64,000 nt of DNA from a virus. The stretch spans positions 1 to 64,000 of the IMG/VR virus record IMGVR_UViG_3300044612_000719; one strand, written 5' to 3'. This document shows, one piece after another, positions 49,391 through 56,792 of this stretch; position 1 is the first letter of the stretch; every line of letters begins with the position of its first letter. The translations under genes and the position numbers were made by a program. The notes under the pieces are model-generated. The model was not told where the DNA came from. It saw nothing but the letters and a program-made list of their open reading frames with translations, and did no database searches.

Positions 49391-51304
49391 TTAAACTATT
49401 GATTGACGTCTAGAGACGACTGGTGCAGGCAATATAAATGATACCGTAGTGGCGGCTACCACGACACGACGAGCACCCACGGAAATCGTAGAGTCTGTCG
49501 GCACGTACTCGTCAAACCCTCCCTCAAAGACGTTAATTTCTTCTTCAAAGGCTTCTTTTACTTCGGTTGGTGCTTCCAAAAGTGCTTCAACAATGGCGGC
49601 GGCTTCTTCTCCCGAGAGTTCCCCAGTATCAATAGAAGCAAACACTTCAGTTGCTTGGTCTCCAGTAATGCTTTCCAAAACTGCGGCGCTAGTAGCAAGT
49701 TGGGTTGCTTGGTCACTAGTTACGTCAGTAGCCAAGATGGTGTCCACAACCTCTTGTACCTGTTCCTCAGTAATATTGTCGGATTCCAAAATGTTCAAAA
49801 CCTCATCTAGAACTTCTGCGGTTATTTCAGTAAGTGTGTCTAGGTTCTCAACCACAGCGTCCACAATCTCTTGAACTTGTTCTTCAGAGATATTGTCTGA
49901 GTTCAGAGCGTCCACAACTTCGGACAAAACCTCTGTGGTTAACTCTTCAATGTTGGTCAATTCCTCAACTACAGCCGCTACTTCTTCTTCAGTCAATGGC
50001 TCTAAATTTGGCTCTAAATTTGGCTCTGGCTCAGTTGTGATTGTGGGTTCTTCCACGGTAATCTCTGGGGGTGCTTCAGTTGTTATGGTCTCTGGCTCAG
50101 TGGTCTCTGGTTCTGGTTCAGTTGTTGTGGTTGTTTCTTCGGGAAGCGTCTCCTCTGGCATGGGTTCCTCTACTACTGTCGTTGTGGTGCCTGTCGGTAC
50201 TTCTACGATCGGTTCAGGTTCGGGTTCAGGCTCAGGAGCGGGAGGAACTGTAGATGTTGTGGTGGTGCTTGTTGGGGTCACCGTTGTCGTGGTACTTGTT
50301 TCTGGGACTGTTGTGGAAGTTGAAGAAGTAGATGTTGTCGTCGTCTGAGGTACGGTACTTGTTGTGGTCGTGGATTCCGTGGTCGGCGTCTGCGGCACTG
50401 TTGTTGTGGATGTTGTCGTCGTCGTTGTGGAAGTGGTGGAAGAAGTAGTCGTAGTTGGAGTTGGTTCAACTACGGTTGCGTCAACACTTGCATAAGGCCC
50501 ATATATACATGAACCGTTGCCTTCTCCAACACAAGGTGCGTTACCAGCAGAAACTTTAAACCTAACTAAACCATACCCAGAAGTGTTTGGAAATTGGTAG
50601 GCACCAATCGTGTATGAAGTGTTTTCTGCACGAGTCCATACACCCCAGCCACCAGATTCAACACCTTCAGTCACGTCAAACCATGTAATTGTGTAAATGT
50701 ACGGCTCAAGATTGCCTGCGTCAGGTGCATCCCAATCAAGGGTTACACTTCCGTTCTCGTTTGCAACAGCAGTAAGGTTTTCCACAGCGTTGTAGTACGG
50801 CTCAACTGTTGTCGTTGTGGTTGGTGGAATTGTTGTAGTTGTTGTAGTTGTGGTACTTGTCGTTGTAGATGTTGTAGTGCTGGAAGTAGTCGTAGTGCTA
50901 GATGTTGTAGTGGTAGAAGGTGCATTTGATGGGGCAATGTTTACGTCAATCACATAGGAAGTTCCATACCATCGGTTTGGGTCACCACAACAAACACCTG
51001 TTCGCAAACGGTAAGTACCAGAATTTAGATTTATTGAGATGTATGAATCAAGCCCGTATTGCGAGTCGTCATTTTCAGCAAGAACTTGGTTGTTGGAGTC
51101 ATAGAGCCAAAGCATTGAGTCAATGCCATACTGTTGTGCGTAGGTACGAACCGTGAATGTCTGAGCCTGACTAAGAGTAAAGAAGTAATCTTCAGCGCCA
51201 GTAGTTGTAAAAGAATCCGCATTTGCGGTAGAAACGCCTACTGGAGAAATCCAAGCAAAGAGCGCTACAGGGAAGTAGATCCAAAAACCTTTACGAAGCC
51301 TCAT
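49391..51304 (-). CDS. Secreted Thr-rich surface protein with PPC-like and FN3-like domains
   Basis: I use the ATG at 51304 (AAGGAGG ribosome binding site); an ATG at 51373 would lie upstream of it. The 637-residue product has a Sec signal peptide ('LRKGFWIYFPVALFAWIS' ending near ANADS), a domain like bacterial pre-peptidase C-terminal modules ('FTVRTYAQQYGIDSMLWLYD'), a Thr-Ser linker of about 40 residues, an FN3-like domain, a second long Thr/Pro linker, and then acidic helical repeats ('SEEQVQEIVDAVVENLDTLT'). The C-terminus is hydrophobic followed by Arg-Arg (ILPAPVVSRRQSIV). It looks like a host-type exported protein. Possible roles are surface modification, receptor masking or adhesion. 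Confidence 0.75.
   Translation of the reverse strand: MRLRKGFWIYFPVALFAWISPVGVSTANADSFTTTGAEDYFFTLSQAQTFTVRTYAQQYGIDSMLWLYDSNNQVLAENDDSQYGLDSYISINLNSGTYRLRTGVCCGDPNRWYGTSYVIDVNIAPSNAPSTTTTSSTTTTSSTTTSTTTSTTTTTTTTIPPTTTTTVEPYYNAVENLTAVANENGSVTLDWDAPDAGNLEPYIYTITWFDVTEGVESGGWGVWTRAENTSYTIGAYQFPNTSGYGLVRFKVSAGNAPCVGEGNGSCIYGPYASVDATVVEPTPTTTTSSTTSTTTTTTSTTTVPQTPTTESTTTTSTVPQTTTTSTSSTSTTVPETSTTTTVTPTSTTTTSTVPPAPEPEPEPEPIVEVPTGTTTTVVEEPMPEETLPEETTTTTEPEPETTEPETITTEAPPEITVEEPTITTEPEPNLEPNLEPLTEEEVAAVVEELTNIEELTTEVLSEVVDALNSDNISEEQVQEIVDAVVENLDTLTEITAEVLDEVLNILESDNITEEQVQEVVDTILATDVTSDQATQLATSAAVLESITGDQATEVFASIDTGELSGEEAAAIVEALLEAPTEVKEAFEEEINVFEGGFDEYVPTDSTISVGARRVVVAATTVSFILPAPVVSRRQSIV
50235..50470 (-). 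repeat. Low-complexity Thr/Pro-encoding repeat tract
   Basis: This stretch encodes a Thr/Ser/Val/Pro-rich linker with dense repeats of ACC/ACA/ACT codons (CAAC and GTTGT motifs on the plus strand). It separates the FN3-like part from the acidic helical part of the surface protein. Such tracts are recombination-prone and may vary in length between phages. Confidence 0.7.
50795..50925 (-). repeat. Low-complexity Thr-encoding repeat tract
   Basis: This tract encodes the first Thr/Ser-rich linker of the surface protein, between the PPC-like domain and the FN3-like domain. Codons are nearly all threonine. O-glycosylation of such linkers is common in Actinobacteria but is not visible here. Confidence 0.7.
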
Positions 51305-51318
51305 GCCCCTCCTTAGAC

Positions 51319-51355
51319 ACGAAAGACGGGCCGCCCGCAGGCAACCCGCCTTCGT
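51319..51355 (-). promoter_or_regulatory. GC-rich 5' leader hairpin of the surface-protein gene
   Basis: The sequence ACGAAAGACGGG can pair with CCCGCCTTCGT across a GC-rich loop that can itself pair (GCC with GGC). It lies just upstream of the AAGGAGG ribosome binding site at about 51307-51313. It could act as an attenuator or stabiliser of this mRNA. A weaker inverted repeat (TACATTGT and ACAATGTA, 51369-51396) lies further upstream. Confidence 0.45.
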
Positions 51356-51420
51356 TGAGTCTCGGTAATACATTGTACTACATTTTTAACAATGTACTCG
51401 TAGAATAGAATAGAAAACAC

Positions 51421-51564
51421 TTAATATACCCCTTCACAGCAGGCGTCTCTGGACCCGCACTCAGGGCAACGGTAGTGGGCATGTTCTGGGCGCATACGAG
51501 CGCCACACCGAACACACTGCTCGCTACAGTCGGTTACTTGAGGACTTGGAGTTTGACTTCCCAT
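51421..51564 (-). CDS. Small zinc-ribbon protein (47 aa)
   Basis: The product has the Cys pattern of a small zinc ribbon: a first pair in 'CSEQCVRCGARMRPEHAH' and a second in 'YRCPECGSRDACC'. It starts with ATG and a GTAGGTG sequence upstream. It overlaps the GTG-initiated gene at 51534-51692 by 31 nt. It lies between that gene and the surface protein gene. Function unknown, perhaps nucleic-acid or protein binding. Confidence 0.65.
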   Translation of the reverse strand: MGSQTPSPQVTDCSEQCVRCGARMRPEHAHYRCPECGSRDACCEGVY

Positions 51565-51692
51565 GCACCTACCCCTACAGACCGAATGTTTAATAAAACA
51601 GACGACTTGTAGCCATGTGCCTTTGCAAGACGCATTGCTTGATCAATGGCATCCTGCATTCCAGGCGTATGAATCGGATAGGTCACAATCAC
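51534..51692 (-). CDS. Small hypothetical protein (52 aa), GTG start
   Basis: The start at GTG 51692 is supported by a TAAACT -10 element exactly six bases upstream, as at other leaderless genes here. The peptide begins MIVTYPIHTPGMQDAIDQAM (in place of Val1) and continues 'RLAKAHGYKSSVLLNIRSVG', a compact alpha-beta pattern. It is divergent from the methyltransferase gene, which shares the promoter region. No family is recognised. Confidence 0.5.
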   Translation of the reverse strand: MIVTYPIHTPGMQDAIDQAMRLAKAHGYKSSVLLNIRSVGVGAWEVKLQVLK

Positions 51693-51704
51693 ATGTATAG
51701 TTTA
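51693..51704 (-). promoter_or_regulatory. Leaderless promoter, -10 TAAACT (minus strand)
   Basis: TAAACT at 51699-51704 (minus) lies six bases before GTG 51692. It overlaps the plus-strand element for the methyltransferase gene, so the two start sites are back to back. Confidence 0.5.
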
Positions 51705-51709
51705 CATCA
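51698..51709 (+). promoter_or_regulatory. Leaderless promoter of the methyltransferase gene
   Basis: TAGTTT at 51698-51703 (or TATAGT at 51696-51701) precedes the ATG at 51710 by six (or eight) bases. No Shine-Dalgarno sequence is present. It overlaps the minus-strand -10 element for the gene at 51534. Confidence 0.5.
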
Positions 51710-52285
51710 ATGAAACTCCTTAACGCAGGGTGCGGAACCCATTACGCAGACGGTTGGGTAAACACTGACGTTTGGCAGAACCATGAAACACGACCTGATG
51801 TACTTCTTAAACCAAATGAGCCTTACCCATTTGAGGACAACACATTTGACGCTGTATTAATGAGTCACGTGTTGGAACACATTGCATGGGCAGAAGTGCC
51901 TGCGTTCCTTAAAGACATGTCACGTGTGGCTAAACCAGGCGCTCCAATGTTAATTGTGTGTCCTGACGCTTACAAATCCATCAAGATGTGGCATGAAGGA
52001 AGATTACCGTGGTGGCTAGTTGAGGCGGTGTTGGAGCACCAACATATGAAGCCAGAAGATATCGGTGATAACCCATGGTGGGATAACGCACCACATCATT
52101 GGAATGCTCATGAGAAGCGTGTAGAAACTTTACTTAGAGATCTTAAATTTGTAGATATAGAAAACATCATCAACGAAATGCCTAAAGGTGATTCATGGGT
52201 GGATAAGTACATACCTGAGTTGACTTGGCATACTATCGGTGTTGACGAATGGCAATTGGCTTTTAGGTTTAAAAACATTATTTAA
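51710..52285 (+). CDS. SAM-dependent methyltransferase (class I)
   Basis: The 191-residue product has the class I SAM-binding motif 'LLNAGCGTHYADGWVNTD' and post-motif 'FDAVLMSHVLEHI'. Then 'KPGAPMLIVCP' and a Trp-rich C-terminal part follow. It is the only plus-strand gene within the minus-strand block and it overlaps the opposite-strand gene at 52278 by 8 nt tail to tail. The substrate is not evident; similar phage proteins modify glycans or small molecules. Its isolated orientation suggests a separately acquired gene. Confidence 0.8.
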   Translation: MKLLNAGCGTHYADGWVNTDVWQNHETRPDVLLKPNEPYPFEDNTFDAVLMSHVLEHIAWAEVPAFLKDMSRVAKPGAPMLIVCPDAYKSIKMWHEGRLPWWLVEAVLEHQHMKPEDIGDNPWWDNAPHHWNAHEKRVETLLRDLKFVDIENIINEMPKGDSWVDKYIPELTWHTIGVDEWQLAFRFKNII

Positions 52286-52886
52286 TCCAAATACCTATAC
52301 GTTCTGCCTCTGCACCGTCGTCACTGACAAAAGTGTAACCCTCTGGCATTGGATCTGCTTCGTCAAACCATACGGGAATCATACAAGTGTTCCCGTAAAC
52401 AAAATCAGGGTTACCTCTTAAATGCACTTCTATGAGGTTGCCGTCAATAAACTCACAATTTATAGTTTTGTATCTATTAACTAAGTGTTTTAAGAAACTA
52501 GGTAGCGGGTAAGTCTTATCAACCTTCTCCCAATAAACAAATCTGCTGTATGGATGTTCTGCATGTTTGACACCAACTACAGATAACACTGGTTTGCCTA
52601 ACTCGTAATCAATGCTTAGATGCTCGCCTGTAAAGATCTCACACCAAAACTCACCTGGATGTAGGTGGTTTGTGTTGTGAATAAGATGCTCAACACGTGC
52701 TTTAGTCCCCATGCCATTGATATTCATGACTGGTTTAACGAAATAATCGTTAGGAGTTGGGACTGTTACGCCCGTGGGACCACACAGGTGTCCAGCACGT
52801 CTTGCAACGATTAATTTATCAAAGACCCATAAGTCTTCGTCAGATGTATTCCCAACCCACGCAATAGCGTCTGGGGATGGGCGCAT
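52278..52886 (-). CDS. Conserved hypothetical protein, ATP-grasp-like
   Basis: The 202-residue product has a distinct N-terminal motif set, 'DEDLWVFDKLIVARRAGHLC' and 'FVKPVMNINGMGTKARV', then 'PGEFWCEIFTGEHLSIDYEL' and a C-terminal beta-rich part. The pattern of a Lys-Leu helix, a Val-Lys-Pro strand and a later Trp-Cys-Glu is reminiscent of ATP-grasp folds, but the assignment is tentative. I use the ATG at 52886, one base after the upstream stop. Related proteins are common in environmental phages. Confidence 0.65.
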   Translation of the reverse strand: MRPSPDAIAWVGNTSDEDLWVFDKLIVARRAGHLCGPTGVTVPTPNDYFVKPVMNINGMGTKARVEHLIHNTNHLHPGEFWCEIFTGEHLSIDYELGKPVLSVVGVKHAEHPYSRFVYWEKVDKTYPLPSFLKHLVNRYKTINCEFIDGNLIEVHLRGNPDFVYGNTCMIPVWFDEADPMPEGYTFVSDDGAEAERIGIWIK

Positions 52887-52887
52887 A

Positions 52888-53169
52888 CTATTCTTCGTCG
52901 TCAGGGATTCCGTTGCCGTCTTTGTCCTCACCGTTACGTCCTGTGGAGATCATAAGACCTGCCAACGTACCAGTGATAAAAGTTGCAACAGAAGAAAGCA
53001 CACCAAAGAACATCTTGTCGTTTTCGGCTTGAGCACCAATCGGCTGTGTCACGAATACGAGTGCGTAGAGAATGAAGCAGGTGGTGATCAACAAAACTGC
53101 ACCGAGCATGCAACCAATGACAAACTTAAGACGGGCGTCTAGTTCTGCTGGGGTAAGGCGCTTTTTCAT
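52888..53169 (-). CDS. Two-TM membrane protein with Asp-rich C-terminus
   Basis: The 93-residue product has a basic N-terminus (MKKRLTPAELDARLK), two hydrophobic helices (about residues 16-40 and 56-75) and a C-terminal acidic 'EDKDGNGIPDDEE' resembling a calcium-binding EF-hand-like or thrombospondin type 3 loop. It could be a holin or an envelope protein regulated by divalent cations. It is encoded right after the lipoprotein gene. Confidence 0.65.
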   Translation of the reverse strand: MKKRLTPAELDARLKFVIGCMLGAVLLITTCFILYALVFVTQPIGAQAENDKMFFGVLSSVATFITGTLAGLMISTGRNGEDKDGNGIPDDEE

Positions 53170-53390
53170 GGGGCAACTGTCTCCTCGGTAGGAACGGTGT
53201 CAATAAATAAAGATCCTGTGAGTGGATCAAATCCGAGCAATACGTCTGGGCATGCTCCGTCTACTTCACATGCTGGTCTTTGGCATTGTGGGGCTTCCCA
53301 GTTTGCAGGATCTTGGCATTCGTAGCGGTAACCGCCGTCGTAACCACAACCCGCAAGCAAAACAGCAGAGATGAAAAGTAGTTTCTTCAT
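53166..53390 (-). CDS. Lipoprotein, Cys-rich (74 aa)
   Basis: The product starts MKKLLFISAVLLAGCGYDGG, a classic lipobox LAGC, so Cys would be lipid-modified after export. The rest has five further Cys in short spacings ('YECQDPANWEAPQCQRPAC'). The ATG is preceded by a perfect TATAAT six bases upstream (53397-53402), with no ribosome binding site, so it is a likely leaderless gene. Role might be spanin-like or superinfection related, but this is not established. Confidence 0.75.
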   Translation of the reverse strand: MKKLLFISAVLLAGCGYDGGYRYECQDPANWEAPQCQRPACEVDGACPDVLLGFDPLTGSLFIDTVPTEETVAP

Positions 53391-53402
53391 CTACCGATTA
53401 TA
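53391..53402 (-). promoter_or_regulatory. Leaderless promoter, consensus -10 TATAAT
   Basis: TATAAT (53397-53402) is followed by six bases (CGGTAG) and the ATG of the lipoprotein gene. This is the strongest -10 match in the window. Confidence 0.7.
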
Positions 53403-53407
53403 GATGA

Positions 53408-53605
53408 TTAGACCTTAGAGCGCCTTTTGAAGTCTTGGTGCATGAGGTAACCACGGTGGTCACGGTACTTTTCTTCATAGGTAGGAGCAACGTGCTCGTC
53501 TACAGTGCGCATCAGATGGCGGTGGAAAGAGCGGATAGCAAGAAGAATGGCGGTGGCGATAATAAAAGTAGTCATAAGGGGTTTAAGTATAACCGATTTA
53601 GTCAT
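53408..53605 (-). CDS. Small single-TM protein (65 aa)
   Basis: The product has one hydrophobic segment (about residues 8-25: 'KPLMTTFIIATAILLAIRSF') and a basic, His-rich cytoplasmic tail. A strong GGAGGATGAATT ribosome binding site lies within the end of the upstream zinc-ribbon gene. An internal ATG (residue 11) is an alternative start. It sits with a lipoprotein gene and a two-TM protein gene, so this group may be envelope-active. Confidence 0.62.
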   Translation of the reverse strand: MTKSVILKPLMTTFIIATAILLAIRSFHRHLMRTVDEHVAPTYEEKYRDHRGYLMHQDFKRRSKV

Positions 53606-53608
53606 AAT

Positions 53609-53782
53609 TCATCCTCCATTGGAATAAAAGCCACGACCGACCAGATTAACTGCTGGGGAGAAGTAGACAGGGCGTAACTGCTCACCGCAGTCTGGACAGT
53701 TGATTACTTTTTGTTCGTCATAGATACTGCGGGTTTCTTCATGACGGTGGTCATTCCCGCACTTGTAAGCATATGTTGGCAT
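53609..53782 (-). CDS. FmdB-like zinc-ribbon protein (57 aa)
   Basis: The product starts MPTYAYKCGNDHRHEETRSI, then 'CPDCGEQLRPVYFSPAVNLV', the pattern of FmdB-type regulators (Tyr-x-Tyr, then a Cys pair near the start and a Cys-x-x-Cys). It contains a Gly-Arg-Gly-Phe-Tyr end. It is a small transcription factor-like or assembly protein in many phages. It has a TAGACT -10 element with six-base spacing to its ATG. Confidence 0.72.
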   Translation of the reverse strand: MPTYAYKCGNDHRHEETRSIYDEQKVINCPDCGEQLRPVYFSPAVNLVGRGFYSNGG

Positions 53783-53794
53783 GACAGTAGTCTA
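53783..53794 (-). promoter_or_regulatory. Leaderless promoter, -10 TAGACT
   Basis: TAGACT (53789-53794) precedes the ATG at 53782 by six bases. Its first three bases are the TAG stop codon of the upstream gene. Confidence 0.5.
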
Positions 53795-54247
53795 GCGCTT
53801 GTAGCGGGCGCCTTGCTTACCAAGGTTTACACGTCCTAAATTTTCAGATACATCTTCACCAGTATCAAGATCAGTCATAGATCCTGGGCGAATCTTTAGA
53901 GGGTTACCACCACGAAGGTTAGGACCAACAGTTCCTCTAACAAAAGTGTTACGTGTCTTTGCTTTTGTTGGATTTTCTAGATGTTTTTTAAGTTCCCTAG
54001 CGTCTACTGCCATACTGGCGTTTTCTAATGAAATGTTTTTACTGTGCCCAATAAGGAGTCGGGAGTTATCAAGAACGCTGTAGATAGGTTCACCTAAGGC
54101 TTTAGTAGCAGGGGTGTGCATATGGACGTTGACAGGTGTGCCCCTTAGACCAACCATGGATTCAGGACTGATAATGCGAACAGGTGTTCCACGAACAATG
54201 TGCTCTTCAGAAAACTGAATGCCATTAAGGTCACGTCTACTAGCCAT
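53792..54247 (-). CDS. Hypothetical protein with N-terminal L-x(3)-QF tag
   Basis: The 151-residue product starts MASRRDLNGIQFSEEHIVRG. The Leu-x-x-x-Gln-Phe element near residues 7-12 recurs at the start of five other proteins at 57.4-59.9 kb. The remainder is basic with 'PESMVGLRGTPVNVHMHTPA' and 'AMAVDARELKKHLENPTKAK'-like segments. No enzyme domain is recognised. It lies after the paralogous gene at 54247. Confidence 0.68.
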   Translation of the reverse strand: MASRRDLNGIQFSEEHIVRGTPVRIISPESMVGLRGTPVNVHMHTPATKALGEPIYSVLDNSRLLIGHSKNISLENASMAVDARELKKHLENPTKAKTRNTFVRGTVGPNLRGGNPLKIRPGSMTDLDTGEDVSENLGRVNLGKQGARYKR

Positions 54248-55089
54248 TAGTCAATCCCTGGAAGTTTCATTTGCTCGCCTTGCATGGCAGGGCGCTTTTC
54301 ACGTTTATTTAATCCAGCAAGTCTATAGGCTGTTTGCCTACCTTCAGCAATTGTTTGAGGTGACAAACGTTCAGCGTTACTAAAGTCAAGGTGTTCTGGA
54401 CGATGAGCCATACTCCATTTAGTGTCGTCAGGGCGCATTAGTGTTTGCCTACCTGACTCATTATTTACGGCTCCCTTAATAACTCCCTTTTCTATTCCTT
54501 TACGAGCCAACCTACTGCTGTATTGCGTCATACTTCCAGGGCTGTGAAACTCTGCATCAGGGTGGTCATTCATAGCGATACCTATAAGGGTAGGTAAAGA
54601 ACCACGCAATGTAGGGTGCATAAAAGCATTTTCAAATTGAACTTTACGTGGTTTGCTGGTAAACAACTCTGTAGGTACAGGTATGTCTTTGCGAGTTTCC
54701 GCAGGGGCATTGTGGTCTAATGCCGCACGTAGTTTCTTTGTACGCTCAGGATCACGTGTTGCGATCATGTCACTTGTTGCTTTTTGATTTTTGTCCCACA
54801 TGTAATGCTGGCTAATGCCAGTGTCTAAAGTCTGTTGGGCGTGTGGGTAACGAGGGTCGTGCGTGTTTGCTTTTAATCTTTCCATGTTTTCTGGATCAAA
54901 ATCAAAGTTAACAATAGTTTCAGCAGGTTCTATTGTTTCCACTGCAATGTGTCCATAAGGTACGTGTGTTGGAGGTTTTTGACTCAGTTCATCAAACTGG
55001 TTACCGTGAACCAACTTATCCCCGACAATAGAATACTTAGTGTTTCTACCACCGTACCAGTGACTATCTTTCTTATAAAACTTAGCCAT
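54247..55089 (-). CDS. Hypothetical protein, paralog A (280 aa), LPG tail
   Basis: Its C-terminal half resembles that of 58275-58934: 'PTELFTSKPRKVQFENAF' matches 'ATELFTHRPEELHVNLMY', and 'DHPDAEFHSPGSMTQYSSRL' matches 'DHPNAQVVAPDSLSNFSSKL'. Both end with a Leu-Pro-Gly motif (here 'EQMKLPGID'). Basic, mostly helical. No enzyme motif is seen. It is coupled to the peptidase gene by a TAATG overlap. Confidence 0.72.
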   Translation of the reverse strand: MAKFYKKDSHWYGGRNTKYSIVGDKLVHGNQFDELSQKPPTHVPYGHIAVETIEPAETIVNFDFDPENMERLKANTHDPRYPHAQQTLDTGISQHYMWDKNQKATSDMIATRDPERTKKLRAALDHNAPAETRKDIPVPTELFTSKPRKVQFENAFMHPTLRGSLPTLIGIAMNDHPDAEFHSPGSMTQYSSRLARKGIEKGVIKGAVNNESGRQTLMRPDDTKWSMAHRPEHLDFSNAERLSPQTIAEGRQTAYRLAGLNKREKRPAMQGEQMKLPGID

Positions 55090-56780
55090 TAAACTTCAAA
55101 ACCTGGTAACTGTAGTTGTTCACTTTTAGAAGCAGTTTTAGCATTAACACGGTCTTGGTAGAATTGACGTGCTTCCCTACCTGCTGTTCTTAAACTCTTA
55201 TTTGGGTTGCTATCAATAGCATTACGAACGTGCTCATGGGCGTCGTATAAGTGACCCAACATTAGTTTATTAGCAAGGTCTCGGGTTGGTCGGGTTTCAT
55301 CTGCTGTGGAATGACGCATAACTAATTGCTTGCGTGTAGGTGTTTCTCTAAACACTTTAGGATCAGCAACAGCGCTTGCGTGGGCACGCACTGCCGAGTA
55401 CACAGCCCTTTCAGTATTAGTAGTCCAACGACGGTGTCCTGTAGTGTATCCAGAACTGGCGTGTAGATCACCTACATCACCAGTTTCAAACATTCTTTGT
55501 GAATACTTGTTGTTATCATCTGCACTACCCCATAGATCCCTATGAGCATCAGCAATACCTTCTGATACAGGGTCTGCCCCACCTTTGTCGTAAATGTCAA
55601 AACGATGCTTATTATCCATTTTGTGACCCATCTCATGGATGATGGTAGAGCGAGACACACTTGGATTTGTTTTTGTCACAATGGTTTTACCACGAACTGT
55701 TTTTTCAACAGGGGTTCCCCCAGTTACTTCACTTCGTGTATGCCATGTTTTTTCTGACCACCTGTTTGCACCATACCCATATACACCAGCGTATGGTTCT
55801 ACAGCAACATTTGGGTTTTTCTTTTTAATGTCAGAACCTGTTCCAGAAAATGCATTTATTTGATAACCCTTTTCAACAAAGTCTTCTGCTTTAATATTTT
55901 GAGCATTTACTTGTTTGTTTCCACCAATCATGTTTGGTGCTTTAGGAATCTTCTTTTCAATTTCTCCGACTGTGTTGTATCTTGAATAAGAGCGAGTGCC
56001 TGGTTTGTCTTTTTGCGTCCATTGACGACCTTCAGGGGTAGTGACAACTGCACCAGCCCTTAATGCATCGTTAATTGGCAGGCCCATGCGGTGAGATTGT
56101 TCATCACCTAAATCTTTACTTAATTGTTGAATAAACTTAGGATTGTTTATCGGTGTCTTGTCGCCACCTGTTATCACTGTACGGGTAGTGTCAGGTTCTT
56201 TGGAATAGGTTTTTTCGTAGTTTAATGGTTGACGAATAACATCAATTCTTCCAGAAGTAACCCCTTCAAGACTCGCTCCTGGGAATGTATTGTCAATGTG
56301 CCCTGCATGTCTTACGTCCTCAACAGCCACTGCTAACGCTGGCTGTTTGTTTGCAAACTCTGAATTAATCATGTGGGTAGACATTTGAGAGGTATCTACG
56401 GCGTGGGTGTAGGCATTACGTGAATCTTCGGCAGTTTTCTTGCTCAAAGGTTTTCCAGTCAAATTCCTAGTACGAGCCACACCAGCATTTTTACGGTAGG
56501 TCTCAAGATCAGACATTCCTAGACCTTTTTGAATTGCTTCAATGCGCTTTTCATGAGGGATCAACGGGTCATTGCGTCTACCCGTACCTGTTTCAGGACT
56601 GAACAACATTCCTTGTGCGTTAACAGTTCTTGCTTGAGCACGTGCCGCAATACCTGAAGTTTGTTCTATTTCGTACTTATGTTTACCTTCAGCAAAACCA
56701 TGAGGGTTAAGCAAAGACGCATGAGTCTCACCTTGGTCATCATGCCAGTAGGTGTTTTCAAACTGTCGTCCAAGAGCCAT
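55089..56780 (-). CDS. Zincin-like metallopeptidase, LPG tail
   Basis: The 563-residue product has a HExxH zinc motif in 'STIIHEMGHKMDNKHRFD' (about residue 380), with a third His six residues after the second, and also a downstream Glu in 'SEGIADAHRDLW' that could be the third ligand in a gluzincin-type arrangement. The protein starts MALGRQFENTYWHDDQG and ends 'SEQLQLPGFEV'. The C-terminal Leu-Pro-Gly motif is shared with two neighbours. It has a TAAACT -10 element six bases upstream and no ribosome binding site. It may be an ejected effector or a virion peptidase. Confidence 0.72.
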   Translation of the reverse strand: MALGRQFENTYWHDDQGETHASLLNPHGFAEGKHKYEIEQTSGIAARAQARTVNAQGMLFSPETGTGRRNDPLIPHEKRIEAIQKGLGMSDLETYRKNAGVARTRNLTGKPLSKKTAEDSRNAYTHAVDTSQMSTHMINSEFANKQPALAVAVEDVRHAGHIDNTFPGASLEGVTSGRIDVIRQPLNYEKTYSKEPDTTRTVITGGDKTPINNPKFIQQLSKDLGDEQSHRMGLPINDALRAGAVVTTPEGRQWTQKDKPGTRSYSRYNTVGEIEKKIPKAPNMIGGNKQVNAQNIKAEDFVEKGYQINAFSGTGSDIKKKNPNVAVEPYAGVYGYGANRWSEKTWHTRSEVTGGTPVEKTVRGKTIVTKTNPSVSRSTIIHEMGHKMDNKHRFDIYDKGGADPVSEGIADAHRDLWGSADDNNKYSQRMFETGDVGDLHASSGYTTGHRRWTTNTERAVYSAVRAHASAVADPKVFRETPTRKQLVMRHSTADETRPTRDLANKLMLGHLYDAHEHVRNAIDSNPNKSLRTAGREARQFYQDRVNAKTASKSEQLQLPGFEV

Positions 56781-56792
56781 ACACTTAGTTTA
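56781..56792 (-). promoter_or_regulatory. Leaderless promoter, -10 TAAACT
   Basis: TAAACT (56787-56792) precedes the ATG of the metallopeptidase gene at 56780 by six bases. The first three bases are the upstream gene's stop codon. Confidence 0.6.
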
